A stretch of 64,000 nt of DNA from CBDAPX01 sp965198725 (GTDB lineage Bacteria; Pseudomonadota; Alphaproteobacteria; Rhodobacterales; Rhodobacteraceae), in assembly GCA_965198725.1 (NCBI GenBank), contig CBDAPX010000001.1, forward strand, positions 620,001 through 684,000, written 5' to 3'. Numbering within the stretch: the stretch's first letter is position 1; every line of letters begins with the position of its first letter. The notes under the pieces were generated by a model that was not told the DNA's origin, did no database searches, and saw only the letters and a list, made by a program, of their open reading frames with translations. Below are positions 1 through 8,185 of this stretch, in pieces. The position numbers were made by a program, and so were the translations under genes.

Positions 1-33
1 AGACCGATCTTTATGTACGCCACCGCGGCTCAT
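1..33 (-). CDS. YlxR-family (DUF448) protein, N-terminal fragment
   Basis: Only the first 11 codons are in the window, reading MSRGGVHKDRS on the minus strand; the rest lies beyond the left edge. The start is 24 nt downstream of the nusA stop. Position directly after nusA, and this basic N-terminus, match the YlxR/DUF448 RNA-binding protein that usually sits between nusA and infB. The identification rests mostly on gene order, because too little coding sequence is visible for a domain call. Confidence 0.6.
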   Translation of the reverse strand, partial: MSRGGVHKDRS

Positions 34-57
34 TCAGACCCCCTGCGAGACCTGAGA

Positions 58-1674
58 TCAGGCCTCGGATCCTTCTTCTTCTGCTGCAAGTTCGGCGCCT
101 TCTTCCGACACAAGATCTGCCGGATCGACCCAGCCAAGCTGAATACGCGCCGTCATAACCAGATGCTGTGCCTCTTCCAAGGATACATCGAACGGTTCCA
201 GAACACCATCGTCCTTGACCCGCTCTCCATCCACGGTGGTCCACCCACCGGCCAGTTCCCAATCCGCGCAAGTGGCGAAATCTTCGAGTGTTTTCACACC
301 ATCCTTGGCCAATGCTTCGATCATTTGGGGGCTCAGGCCTTCAAATTCAACCAGGCTTTCCTCTACGCCCAGCGCGCGGGCCGCTTCCAGCGCCTTGCGT
401 GCCTGCTCTTCAAGGTAGTCACGTGCACGCGCCTGCAACTCTTCTGCAGTACCTTCATCGACACCGTCGATGACCAATAGCTCGTCCAGTTCGACGTAAG
501 CCACTTCTTCGAGGTTGGTAAACCCTTCGGACACCAGAAGCTGCGCAAAGAACTCATCAAGGTCCAGCGTTTCCATGAAGAGCTGTGTGCGCTGTTCAAA
601 CTCTTTCTGGCGCCGTGCCGATTCTTCGGCTTCGGTCATGATATCGATGTCGAGATTTGTCAGCTGCGACGCTAGGCGCACGTTCTGACCACGCCGGCCA
701 ATGGCCAGAGACAGCTGATCTTCGGGAACCACAACTTCGATCCGCTCGGCTTCTTCATCCAGAACAACCTTGGACACTTCGGCGGGTTGCAATGCGTTCA
801 CAAGGAAGGTTGGCTGATCTTCATTCCACGGAATGATGTCGATCTTTTCGCCCTGCAATTCGTTGACCACGGCTTGCACACGGCTGCCGCGCATACCGAC
901 ACAAGCGCCGACAGGGTCGATGGAACCGTCATAGGAAATCACCGCAATCTTTGCGCGCGAACCCGGGTCACGTGCAACGGCTTTGATCTCGATGATGCCG
1001 TCATAGATTTCCGGAACTTCCATCTTGAACAGCTCGGCCATGAATTCCGGTGCTGTCCGGCTCAGGAAAATTTGCGGACCGCGCTGCTCGCGGCGGACAT
1101 CCTTGATGTAGACGCGGATACGATCATTCGGGCGATATGATTCGCGGCCGATCTTTTCATTCCGGCGCAGAATCGCTTCACCTGTTCCCACATCGACTAT
1201 GACGTTGCCGTACTCCTCGCGTTTGACGAGGCCGTTGATGATGGTACCGGCGCGATCCTTGAATTCTTCGTACTGACGATCCCGTTCCGCTTCGCGCACC
1301 TTTTGCAGGATAACCTGCTTGGCAGATTGAACCGCGATCCGGCCCATTTCAACCGGCGGTACTTCTTCGATGAATTGGTCGCCGACTTTGGGGTCATCCA
1401 AATACTGACGCGCCTGTTCAACGGTGAATTCGGCCTGATAGTTTTCCAGCAGCTCGTCTTCGACCACGGTGCGGACCCGGGTAAAGGTGGCCTTGCCGGT
1501 CTTGCGGTCGATCGACACGCGGATGTCCATCTCGGAGCCGTACCGGCTTTTGGCGGCACGGGCGAGCGACTCTTCCATCGCTTCGACGACCAAACCGGGG
1601 TCGATCATCTTTTCGCGGGCCACGGCCTCGGCGGTTTGCAACAGTTCCAGCTGGTTTGCAGAGGTGATTGCCAT
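58..1674 (-). CDS. nusA: Transcription termination/antitermination factor NusA
   Basis: NusA binds RNA polymerase and modulates pausing, intrinsic termination and rRNA antitermination. The 538-aa product has the standard order: an N-terminal polymerase-binding domain (about 1-130), an S1 domain, two KH domains around residues 200-345 (including GACVGMRGSRVQ and LAIGRRGQNVRLA, a GxxG-type loop), then helix-hairpin-helix-like repeats. The C-terminus is very acidic (EEGAELAAEEEGSEA). The start codon is adjacent to the rimP stop, so the two are probably translationally coupled. This is the normal rimP-nusA-ylxR order. NusA commonly controls its own operon, and a terminator-like hairpin precedes rimP here. 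Confidence 0.97.
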   Translation of the reverse strand: MAITSANQLELLQTAEAVAREKMIDPGLVVEAMEESLARAAKSRYGSEMDIRVSIDRKTGKATFTRVRTVVEDELLENYQAEFTVEQARQYLDDPKVGDQFIEEVPPVEMGRIAVQSAKQVILQKVREAERDRQYEEFKDRAGTIINGLVKREEYGNVIVDVGTGEAILRRNEKIGRESYRPNDRIRVYIKDVRREQRGPQIFLSRTAPEFMAELFKMEVPEIYDGIIEIKAVARDPGSRAKIAVISYDGSIDPVGACVGMRGSRVQAVVNELQGEKIDIIPWNEDQPTFLVNALQPAEVSKVVLDEEAERIEVVVPEDQLSLAIGRRGQNVRLASQLTNLDIDIMTEAEESARRQKEFEQRTQLFMETLDLDEFFAQLLVSEGFTNLEEVAYVELDELLVIDGVDEGTAEELQARARDYLEEQARKALEAARALGVEESLVEFEGLSPQMIEALAKDGVKTLEDFATCADWELAGGWTTVDGERVKDDGVLEPFDVSLEEAQHLVMTARIQLGWVDPADLVSEEGAELAAEEEGSEA

Positions 1675-2264
1675 TACTTTGTCTCCTCTTCGGACCCTTC
1701 GGTCTCTATCTCGTCAAAATCGGTTTCATTAATCGCGCCTGACGCTTTGCGTTGGCGCAGCATTTCCTTGATCAGGTCATCGGTCAGGACGAGCTTTGCA
1801 TCGCTCAGCCAGTCGAATTTCAAGCCGATGGTCACAACCTCACCCTGATCTTCGATATTGATCAGGACCTCGTCATCTTCGATGCCGGCCAGTTCGCCTT
1901 TGAACCGGCGGCGACCATCGATAAGTTCCGCGGTTTCCAGCTTGGCCTCATAGCCTTCGAAGGCGTCAAAGTCCTTCAGGCGAGTCAGAGGACGGTCGAT
2001 ACCCGGGCTCGACACTTCCAGAGTGTAGGCGTCCAGAATCGGATCCTCGACATCAAGAACCGCACTCACCGCATTCGAAATTGCGGCACAATCATCCACT
2101 TCGATGCCGCCAAGGGCCTTGTCGGCCATGATCTGCAATGTGGTCTGTTTGCCCGACATCAGCCGCACACGGACCAGTTCAAATCCCAGATCTTCGATGA
2201 CTGGCGTTATGATCTCTGCCATGCGGCGGTCGATCGCAGCCTTTGCTATCAGATCGTTGCTCAT
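1674..2264 (-). CDS. rimP: Ribosome maturation factor RimP
   Basis: RimP assists maturation of the 30S subunit. The product is 196 aa from the ATG at 2264, which opens MSNDLIAKAAIDRRM; an upstream in-frame codon at 2279 would add five residues (MCWKA) and is less likely because GGAAAG lies just before 2264. RimP hallmarks are visible: DCAAISNAVSAVLD in the N-terminal domain, LEVSSPGIDRPL at the domain junction, and an Sm-like C-terminal domain. The C-terminus is acidic (IETEGSEEETK). The gene leads the operon into nusA, whose start overlaps its end. Confidence 0.95.
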   Translation of the reverse strand: MSNDLIAKAAIDRRMAEIITPVIEDLGFELVRVRLMSGKQTTLQIMADKALGGIEVDDCAAISNAVSAVLDVEDPILDAYTLEVSSPGIDRPLTRLKDFDAFEGYEAKLETAELIDGRRRFKGELAGIEDDEVLINIEDQGEVVTIGLKFDWLSDAKLVLTDDLIKEMLRQRKASGAINETDFDEIETEGSEEETK

Positions 2265-2277
2265 TGCTTTCCAACAC

Positions 2278-2302
2278 AAAAAAACGGGCGCGCGGCCCGT
2301 TC
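2278..2302 (-). terminator. Intrinsic terminator-like hairpin in the rimP leader
   Basis: On the minus strand the arms GAACGGGC and GCCCGTT enclose a CGCGC-type loop and are followed by seven T residues. The T tract ends 13 nt before the rimP ATG at 2264, so it sits right against the rimP ribosome-binding site. It could end transcription from the upstream substrate-binding protein gene. Because no room remains for a separate promoter after it, it could also act as a regulated attenuator of rimP-nusA. Confidence 0.75.
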
Positions 2303-2310
2303 GTCTTTCC

Positions 2311-2379
2311 CGGTGGAACCCTAGGGTTGGACCCTGCGGCGCCGCTGTTGGATGTCATATACGCCTGTGTTTCAGAAAC
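2311..2379 (-). promoter_or_regulatory. Cluster of short dyads upstream of rimP
   Basis: Between the stop at 2394 and the rimP leader terminator are several dyads. They are GTTTC-A-GAAAC (2369-2379), the 10-bp palindrome GCGGCGCCGC (2336-2345), GGGT-TGG-ACCC (2324-2334) and the perfect palindrome AACCCTAGGGTT (2317-2328). Some overlap and so exclude each other as RNA hairpins. This fits a structured 5' leader, but no known RNA family was recognised; a tRNA fold was tried and did not work. Confidence 0.4.
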
Positions 2380-2393
2380 TACAAGCCCGGTGC

Positions 2394-3221
2394 CTATTGC
2401 ATCCACCACCGTTCGGCGATCCGACCGTCATCTAACGCGCGGGTGGTGCCGATCCGGCCAGGCAAACCAACGCCACGATGGGCGGCAAGTTGGATATCTG
2501 TCTCCGATGGCCACAGCTGATAACCACCGCGCAAACCGTCCGCATCCGGCAACGCGGCCACATCAACATAACCATCGCGCAGCGCTTCGGCGCGAACCAT
2601 TGGATCGGGAATGACGATCACCTCGAACCGGTCAACCCATCCGGCCTCGCCGGATTTGTAATGCCCATCCACCTTTTGTCCCAGGAAATGGCGGTCGTCC
2701 TGCAAACGGGTCTGACGGAAAAGGCCGGTGCCAATCTGCTGCCCCTCCGGACCAGACCGCCGAATCGCAAAGCGCGGGTCGGCAAGGATCAGTGGCAGGT
2801 CCGGCTGCGCCTCTGCCAATTCGATCACCAGTCGGTGTGCCGTAACGGCTTCCATACCCTGCAACCGAACACGGTCTCCCAACCCTTGGGCTACCAGGCT
2901 GTCGCGGACCGCATCCGCCTGCAGCGCTTGCCCATCATGGAATTGGACGGCCTCTTTCAACTGCCATTCCCACCGCTTGGCAGCGGCGTCTGATATCCAT
3001 GCCGAGGCCAGTTCGGGTTTCAGCGCGCCATCAGGACCGATTTCGGTCAAACAATCCGCCACCGCGCAGCGCACCACATCCGCAAAGGAGCCGTCACGCG
3101 CCACGGCCAACCGCAATGAACCACCGGTGCGCGGCGCCGCTTCGAGCGATACACCGGTTGCCGCCAACAGCGCGGCGGCAGCACCAGAGGTAAACAAAGC
3201 ACGGCGATCCACGCGACCCAT
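2394..3221 (-). CDS. Half-length family 5 ABC substrate-binding protein
   Basis: The 275-aa product starts at the ATG at 3221 (MGRVDRRALFTSGAAAALLA), a twin-arginine-like or Sec signal sequence ending near SLEAA, so it is probably periplasmic. The next part resembles the start of peptide/nickel-type (SBP_bac_5) receptors: GGSLRLAV, LKPELASAW and EWQLKEAVQFHDGQ. Family members are normally about 500-550 aa, so this is roughly half-length although the frame is open throughout. No permease or ATPase genes are nearby. It follows the iminopeptidase gene with a 2-nt gap and likely shares its transcript. It may be a domesticated receptor fragment or an old remnant; the ligand is unknown. Confidence 0.65.
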   Translation of the reverse strand: MGRVDRRALFTSGAAAALLAATGVSLEAAPRTGGSLRLAVARDGSFADVVRCAVADCLTEIGPDGALKPELASAWISDAAAKRWEWQLKEAVQFHDGQALQADAVRDSLVAQGLGDRVRLQGMEAVTAHRLVIELAEAQPDLPLILADPRFAIRRSGPEGQQIGTGLFRQTRLQDDRHFLGQKVDGHYKSGEAGWVDRFEVIVIPDPMVRAEALRDGYVDVAALPDADGLRGGYQLWPSETDIQLAAHRGVGLPGRIGTTRALDDGRIAERWWMQ

Positions 3222-3223
3222 GA

Positions 3224-4201
3224 TCAGAGCACCTCTTCTGCAATCTGGTCCATAACGCGCACCAGTTCCGCACTGATGCCCGGCTCGGACAGAGCATGGC
3301 CGGCGTTTCGAATCATTTTCAATTCCACCGCCGGCCATCTGTCTGCCAGATCATAGGCCGATTTCGGCGGGCAGATCATGTCATAACGCCCCTGAACGAT
3401 CACGCCTGGAATATGCGCGATGCGGTCCATATGCGCCAAAATCTGACCGTCGAATTCGAGGAACCCACCATTTGTGAAATAGTGATTCTCTAGCCGTGCA
3501 AAGGCGCGGGCGTATTCAGCGGGGCTCTCACCTGACGTGCCGTTTGAATGAATGGACGCCAGCGCGTTTTCCCAAGCGGACCATGCGCGCGCATAACGGG
3601 TCTGTGTGGACAGGTCCCCTTCAAACAGGCGCTTGTGGTACGCCGCGATCATATCGTGCCGCTCATCTTCAGGAATCAGCGCTTCGAATTTGGACCATGG
3701 TTCCGGCCAGAACCGCCCGGCACCACCGCCATAGAACCAATCAAGCTCTGCCTGCGTGGACAGGAAAACACCCCGCAAAACCAGCTTTTGCACACGATCC
3801 GGGTGGGCTTGAGCATAGATCAATGCCAACGTTGCCCCCCAACTGCCGCCAAAGACGATCCAACTGTCGATTTCCAGAGTCTGACGAATCAACTCGATAT
3901 CGTCCACCAGATGCCAGGTCGTATTGTTGGACACCGACGCGTGCGGGCGCGATCGACCGCATCCTCGCTGATCGAACAAAATCACGCGGTACATCCGGGG
4001 GTCAAAATACCGGCGCATGGCCGGGCTGCATCCACCGCCGGGACCGCCGTGCAGCACAACGACGGGAATGCCGTCCGGGTTGCCGCATTGCTCGACGTAA
4101 ACATGGTGCCCTTGGCCCACATCAAGCACACGCTGATCGAACGGGTCGATCGGCGAATACAGATATTGCACTGCGCGCTTTTGATCCAAGAACTTGTCCA
4201 T
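3224..4201 (-). CDS. pip: Proline iminopeptidase
   Basis: This cytoplasmic serine peptidase of the alpha/beta-hydrolase fold removes N-terminal proline from peptides. The product is 325 aa from the ATG at 4201 (MDKFLDQKRAVQYLYSPIDP). Family signatures are HGGPGGGCSP (oxyanion region), DQRGCGRS, and the nucleophile elbow GGSWGATLAL with the catalytic serine. The acid residue is near GRYDMICP and the histidine in NAGHALSEPG. It is divergent from ubiG, with about 50 bp between the starts. The following receptor gene begins 2 nt after its stop; both could serve peptide use. Confidence 0.93.
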   Translation of the reverse strand: MDKFLDQKRAVQYLYSPIDPFDQRVLDVGQGHHVYVEQCGNPDGIPVVVLHGGPGGGCSPAMRRYFDPRMYRVILFDQRGCGRSRPHASVSNNTTWHLVDDIELIRQTLEIDSWIVFGGSWGATLALIYAQAHPDRVQKLVLRGVFLSTQAELDWFYGGGAGRFWPEPWSKFEALIPEDERHDMIAAYHKRLFEGDLSTQTRYARAWSAWENALASIHSNGTSGESPAEYARAFARLENHYFTNGGFLEFDGQILAHMDRIAHIPGVIVQGRYDMICPPKSAYDLADRWPAVELKMIRNAGHALSEPGISAELVRVMDQIAEEVL

Positions 4202-4251
4202 GCCAATCCTATATAGAGCGTTGCGAGCCAAAAGAGCACATGGAGATGAGA

Positions 4252-4995
4252 ATGCAAGCGCATCAGACCACCATTGATCCGGCAGAAGTGGCCAAATTTG
4301 AAGCAATGGCCGCCGAATGGTGGGACCCCAACGGCAAATTTAAGCCGCTGCACATGCTCAATCCCTGTCGTCTGGATTACATTACCCAACAAATCGCCGG
4401 AGAGTTCGACCGCGATTTGACGCAGGATGCACCTTTTGCCGGTTTACGGATTCTCGACATTGGATGCGGCGGCGGCCTATTGTCCGAGCCTATGGCGCGA
4501 TTGGGGGCCGAGGTTGTTGGTGCAGATGCAGCCGAACGGAATATCCCCGTTGCACGCGTACATGCCGAGCAAAGCGGCCTGACAATCGATTATCGCCACA
4601 CCACAGCAGAGGCCTTGGCCGAAGCCAGGGAACAATTTGACGCGGTTTTGAATATGGAAGTGGTCGAACATGTGGCCGATCCGCTTTTGTACCTGACCGC
4701 TTGTCAAACGCTGCTCAAATCCGGTGGTATTCAGATCTGTTCGACCATCAACCGGAACCCGAAATCCTACGTCATGGCCATTTTCGGTGCAGAAGTCGTC
4801 ATGCGGTGGCTGCCGAAAGGGACCCATGAATGGGATAAGTTCATCACGCCGGATGAGTTGTTCGATCTAATGCGCCAGTCCGGCATGAGCCCGGTTGACC
4901 GCACCGGCTTTGTCTTCAACCCGATTAGTTGGAGCTGGTCGCTGTCCGACCGGGACCTGAGCGTAAACTACGTGACGGCCAGTGTGAAACCTTAG
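4252..4995 (+). CDS. ubiG: Ubiquinone biosynthesis O-methyltransferase
   Basis: UbiG catalyses the two O-methylations of ubiquinone synthesis (2-polyprenyl-6-hydroxyphenol and 3-demethylubiquinol). The 247-aa product begins MQAHQTTIDPAEVAKFEAMA; GGAG at 4242-4245, six bases before the ATG at 4252, decides this start over in-frame ATGs at 4240 and 4246. Family features include AAEWWDPNGKFKPLHMLNP, SAM-binding motif I LDIGCGGGLLSEPMARLGA, and LNMEVVEHVADP. The C-terminal stretch FNPISWSWSLSDRDLSVNY is typical. Its TAG stop overlaps the TAA stop of the convergent marR-type gene. Confidence 0.95.
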   Translation: MQAHQTTIDPAEVAKFEAMAAEWWDPNGKFKPLHMLNPCRLDYITQQIAGEFDRDLTQDAPFAGLRILDIGCGGGLLSEPMARLGAEVVGADAAERNIPVARVHAEQSGLTIDYRHTTAEALAEAREQFDAVLNMEVVEHVADPLLYLTACQTLLKSGGIQICSTINRNPKSYVMAIFGAEVVMRWLPKGTHEWDKFITPDELFDLMRQSGMSPVDRTGFVFNPISWSWSLSDRDLSVNYVTASVKP

Positions 4996-5435
4996 CCGTT
5001 TTTGCCAAGTCGCAACCGCAGTTCCCGCAATATCGGCAAAGCTGAGCGCGCTTTGTCGCCGCCCAATTCGCCCACGACGCTTTGAATCATGGGCGAAATA
5101 GAGGCCATAGCCGCCTCGCGCGCCCGCTGGCCTGCTGGGCTGATCGCCACCATCTTGCGACGGGCGTCTTCCCAATCCGGGCGGATATGGATGTAACCTG
5201 CCCATTCCAGCCTGGCCAATGTGTTGGTCATGGCACCTCGCGTGACGTGAAACGTATCGGCCAATTGCGCGGGCGTGCGTTCGTCGGCCACAAACGCCAG
5301 ATGGTTCAGAACCGAGAAGTGTGAGATTTCCATACCCTTTGGCAACACCTTGGACAGCCGGTTGCGCAGCAACTGGTCTGACATCAAGATCTCGCTGAAC
5401 AGCGCGACCGCAAGAGAGTTGGAATCGTCCATCAT
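4992..5435 (-). CDS. MarR-family transcriptional regulator
   Basis: The 147-aa protein starts at an ATG-ATG pair (5435/5432). It has the MarR winged-helix core: HFSVLNHLAF, RTPAQLADTFHVTRGAMTN (recognition helix) and the wing around WEDARRKMVAISPAGQRA. MarR proteins are dimeric and usually control nearby genes or react to small phenolics or oxidants. It follows the nitrilase-fold gene with a 7-nt gap, so it probably shares an operon with that gene and grxC. Its target is not visible from sequence. Its stop codon overlaps that of convergent ubiG. Confidence 0.9.
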   Translation of the reverse strand: MMDDSNSLAVALFSEILMSDQLLRNRLSKVLPKGMEISHFSVLNHLAFVADERTPAQLADTFHVTRGAMTNTLARLEWAGYIHIRPDWEDARRKMVAISPAGQRAREAAMASISPMIQSVVGELGGDKARSALPILRELRLRLGKNG

Positions 5436-5442
5436 CCGTCCG

Positions 5443-6279
5443 TCAGGTTGGGCCGGAAAAATCCCGGCGGTTTGCAAGCGACGGGATTTTGGCCCGTGTG
5501 TCGGCTACGGATTTAGCGGATATGTCAGAAATGTGAATGCCCGGTTCTGTGCCAGCGTCCAAAAGAATCTCGCCCCAAGGCGATATCACCATGCTGTGCC
5601 CGTAGGTGCGACGCTGTTTGCCACGGCTTGTGGGATGCGTGCCGCACTGGGCCGGCGCAATGACAAAACACCCGGTTTCAATGGCCCTCGCGCGCAACAA
5701 AGGCTGCCAATGCGCCGCTCCTGTGACCGGTGAAAACGCTGCCGGGATCGTCAGAATCTCCGCGCCCGCTGCGGCAAGTTGCTGATACAGGGTTGGAAAT
5801 CGAAGATCATAGCAGATGGTCATGCCAACCCGCCCAAATGGCGTTTCTGCCAGAACCGCTTTGTCCCCCGGTCGATAGCCCGCAGATTCGCGATAGGTTT
5901 CTTCCGGTGTGACCTGAACATCGAACATGTGGATTTTGTCATACCGCCCGCGAATGCTGCCATCCGGGGCGATCAGGAATGATCGATTGGCAAAGCGGCC
6001 ATCGGCATCTTCGGTTTTCAACCCAAGAGAGCCGACCAAAATCCAAATGCCATATGTTTTGGCCGCATCCTGTATCGCTGGAAGCGTTTGGTCATCTGTT
6101 TCCAGACGCAGCACGTCTTTCTGGTGGGTTCTGCTGGCCGACACGCAATTTGTAACTTCGGGGGTCAGAACCCATTCCGCCCCATCTGCCGCAGCCGTCG
6201 ACAACATGTCCAAAACGGTGGCCAAATTGGCCGCCGGATCATCCGTCGATGTCAGCTGCAGCAGGGCGATTTTGGTCAT
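5443..6279 (-). CDS. Carbon-nitrogen hydrolase (nitrilase superfamily, Nit1-like)
   Basis: The 278-aa product shows the nitrilase-superfamily Glu-Lys-Cys triad: Glu in VLTPEVTNC, Lys in YDKIHMFD and Cys in TICYDLRFP. The YDKIHMFDV string and overall length resemble the Nit1/Nit2 branch, which includes deaminated-glutathione amidase and omega-amidase. Adjacency to glutaredoxin fits glutathione repair, but this is inference. The start overlaps the end of grxC by 4 nt (ATGA), implying translational coupling; the MarR regulator follows. Confidence 0.88.
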   Translation of the reverse strand: MTKIALLQLTSTDDPAANLATVLDMLSTAAADGAEWVLTPEVTNCVSASRTHQKDVLRLETDDQTLPAIQDAAKTYGIWILVGSLGLKTEDADGRFANRSFLIAPDGSIRGRYDKIHMFDVQVTPEETYRESAGYRPGDKAVLAETPFGRVGMTICYDLRFPTLYQQLAAAGAEILTIPAAFSPVTGAAHWQPLLRARAIETGCFVIAPAQCGTHPTSRGKQRRTYGHSMVISPWGEILLDAGTEPGIHISDISAKSVADTRAKIPSLANRRDFSGPT

Positions 6280-6533
6280 GCGGCCAGCAACGCGTCCAGT
6301 TTGCCTGCACGTTCCAAAGCGTAAAGGTCATCGCAACCGCCGACGTGAATGTCACCAACGAAGATTTGCGGCACGGTTCGTCCGCCATTCGCCCGCTGGA
6401 TCATTTCTGGCTTGCGATCCGGATGTGCCAGAACGTCGAATTCTTCGAACGTCACGCCCTTCTGGTTCAAAAGCCGTTTGGCCGCGTGGCAAAATCCGCA
6501 CAGCGGCGAGGTATAAATCTCGACCTGTTTCAT
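6276..6533 (-). CDS. grxC: Glutaredoxin 3 (GrxC type)
   Basis: This small glutathione-dependent thiol oxidoreductase has 85 aa from the ATG at 6533 (MKQVEIYTSPLCGFC). The active site is CGFC (Cys12, Cys15) instead of the more common CPYC, which keeps the dithiol but may shift its redox potential. The glutathione-binding TVPQIFVGD and GGCDDL motifs are present. It overlaps the nitrilase-fold gene downstream by 4 nt and lies 36 nt after the comF stop, so comF-grxC-nit-marR reads as one minus-strand unit. Confidence 0.94.
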   Translation of the reverse strand: MKQVEIYTSPLCGFCHAAKRLLNQKGVTFEEFDVLAHPDRKPEMIQRANGGRTVPQIFVGDIHVGGCDDLYALERAGKLDALLAA

Positions 6534-6569
6534 TCCCAATTCCCTATTCATCGTCACCTGACAGCAGAT

Positions 6570-7316
6570 TTAGGCGTCCTTGGCCACGGGCGCCAGTGTC
6601 ACGATGCATACGTCCTTTGCACCGGCTTCAAAACAGGCCTTTGCACATGCAGTGAGCGTTGCGCCTGTTGTCATAACATCGTCGATAAGCAAAATTTTGT
6701 GATCAGGGATAAGGTGCTGCCGTTTTGGGTGCGGCCTGATCGAGTTGGCAAGCAAGGCGGACCTGTCGCCGATACTGCGCCGGTCCAGCGTTGGGGTGCG
6801 CTTCACACGCAGCAACAGGTCTTCACAGACCGCGATATCGGCCAATTCACCCAGCGCCTGCGCCAGCAAAGCCGATTGATTGTATTTGCGGTGCAGCAGT
6901 CGGGTCCAATGCAGCGGTACCGGCGCAATGAACGTGTCAGAGGAAATCATTGGGCGCGCCACGTTCAATAACCAGCGCGCGGCGGGTCGCGCAATATCCG
7001 TTCGATCCCCATGCTTAAGCGCCAAAACCAATTGTTTGGCCTGATCCTTGTACACCAAAGCGGATCGTCCTTTGGACCAAGGGCGCGGCGTTTTCATACA
7101 GTCGTCGCATTCCAGCCGTTCGTCATCTGATGGTCCGATCAACGGAACACCGCACAGGTCACAAACCGTTCCGCCGATGAAAGCGGTCTCACGCCAGCAG
7201 GTACCGCATAATCCGGCATCATCTTCGACCATGGTGCCGCAATTGACGCATCGCGGCGGATATAGCAGTGCAAGAGCCGTTTGAATTCCGTCGGTGATCC
7301 GATATGTGGCGCGCAT
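6570..7316 (-). CDS. ComF-family phosphoribosyltransferase-like protein
   Basis: The 248-aa protein starts at the ATG at 7316, supported by GGAG five bases upstream. The N-terminal half has a double zinc-ribbon (CVNCG, CGTC, CDLCG, CDDC). The C-terminal half is a PRTase domain with the PRPP loop ILLIDDVMTTGATLTAC. Related ComFC/GntX proteins act in DNA uptake in some bacteria; in Rhodobacterales the role is not established. Its start codon overlaps the start codon of the divergent methyltransferase gene by two bases (CATG, 7314-7317). Confidence 0.9.
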   Translation of the reverse strand: MRATYRITDGIQTALALLYPPRCVNCGTMVEDDAGLCGTCWRETAFIGGTVCDLCGVPLIGPSDDERLECDDCMKTPRPWSKGRSALVYKDQAKQLVLALKHGDRTDIARPAARWLLNVARPMISSDTFIAPVPLHWTRLLHRKYNQSALLAQALGELADIAVCEDLLLRVKRTPTLDRRSIGDRSALLANSIRPHPKRQHLIPDHKILLIDDVMTTGATLTACAKACFEAGAKDVCIVTLAPVAKDA

Positions 7317-8130
7317 GACTGCTCCGCCCCCTTTGTTCGACATGGATGCCCTGCGCGCGCATCGGGCCCGCGCCAAGACCGACGCGCTGTTCCTGCATGA
7401 AGAAGCACGGGCCAGCATTCAGGATCGGCTGGGTTTGGTTAACAGGTCGTTTACAAATCCCGCCGTTGTCACCACCTTCCCGCAAATGTGGGGGACCGTT
7501 GTGCCCCATGCTGTTTGTGTGCCGGACGCTGATATCATTGGGCTTGAACGCGGGGCACATGACCTGGTGGTTCATGCCATGGGGCTGCATTGGGCCAACG
7601 ACCCGGTTGGCCAACTGATCCAATGCCGTCATGCACTGAAAGCGGACGGCCTGTTTCTGTGTATTGTCTTTGGTGGCGAGACGTTGATCGAATTGCGCGA
7701 TGCTCTGCGCTGTGGCGAGGTTGCCGCCACGGGCGGCCTCAGCCCGCGCGTCTCTCCGATGCCTGAAATCCGGGACATGGGCAGTTTGATGCAACGTGCG
7801 GGGTTCGCCCTGCCCGTGGCTGACAGCGAAAAGATCACCGTGCAATACCCGTCTCTGACCGCGCTTTTGCATGATCTGCGGAATATGGGTGAAACCAATG
7901 CTTTGACCGACCGGCCGAAACATCTGACACGCAGAACCGTTTTCGATGAGACCGCCGCGCAGTACCAAGCCAAGTATTCAGCGGACGGACGGCTGACCGC
8001 CACGTTCGAATTAATCACGCTGACCGGTTGGTCCCCAGCAGAAAACCAACCCAAACCATTGCGTCCGGGGTCCGCTCGGACAAGACTGGCAGACGCCTTG
8101 GGCACATCTGAAACCAAGTTGCCGGATTGA
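7315..8130 (+). CDS. SAM-dependent methyltransferase, BioC/NDUFAF5-like
   Basis: The 271-aa product (MTAPPPLFDMDALRAHRARA) begins with a short N-terminal segment and continues into a class I methyltransferase fold, though motif I is weak (VPDADIIGLERG). The remainder (CRHALKADGLFLCIVFGGETL, LHDLRNMGETNAL) resembles alphaproteobacterial relatives of mitochondrial complex I assembly factor NDUFAF5. The precise reaction is uncertain. The chosen ATG at 7315 overlaps the divergent comF start; a GTG at 7294 and an ATG at 7342 are alternatives, and none has a good ribosome site. Confidence 0.8.
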   Translation: MTAPPPLFDMDALRAHRARAKTDALFLHEEARASIQDRLGLVNRSFTNPAVVTTFPQMWGTVVPHAVCVPDADIIGLERGAHDLVVHAMGLHWANDPVGQLIQCRHALKADGLFLCIVFGGETLIELRDALRCGEVAATGGLSPRVSPMPEIRDMGSLMQRAGFALPVADSEKITVQYPSLTALLHDLRNMGETNALTDRPKHLTRRTVFDETAAQYQAKYSADGRLTATFELITLTGWSPAENQPKPLRPGSARTRLADALGTSETKLPD

Positions 8131-8185
8131 CGGCACAGCAAAAGGGGTTATCTGCCCAGCAATATCAAAAGATCAGGACGCGCAA

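Noticed and set aside
2311..2345. tRNA-like T-arm upstream of rimP (metY position in enterics)
   Set aside because: No matching 5' acceptor arm about 72 nt upstream, the loop is not TTCRA, and only three T-stem pairs form.
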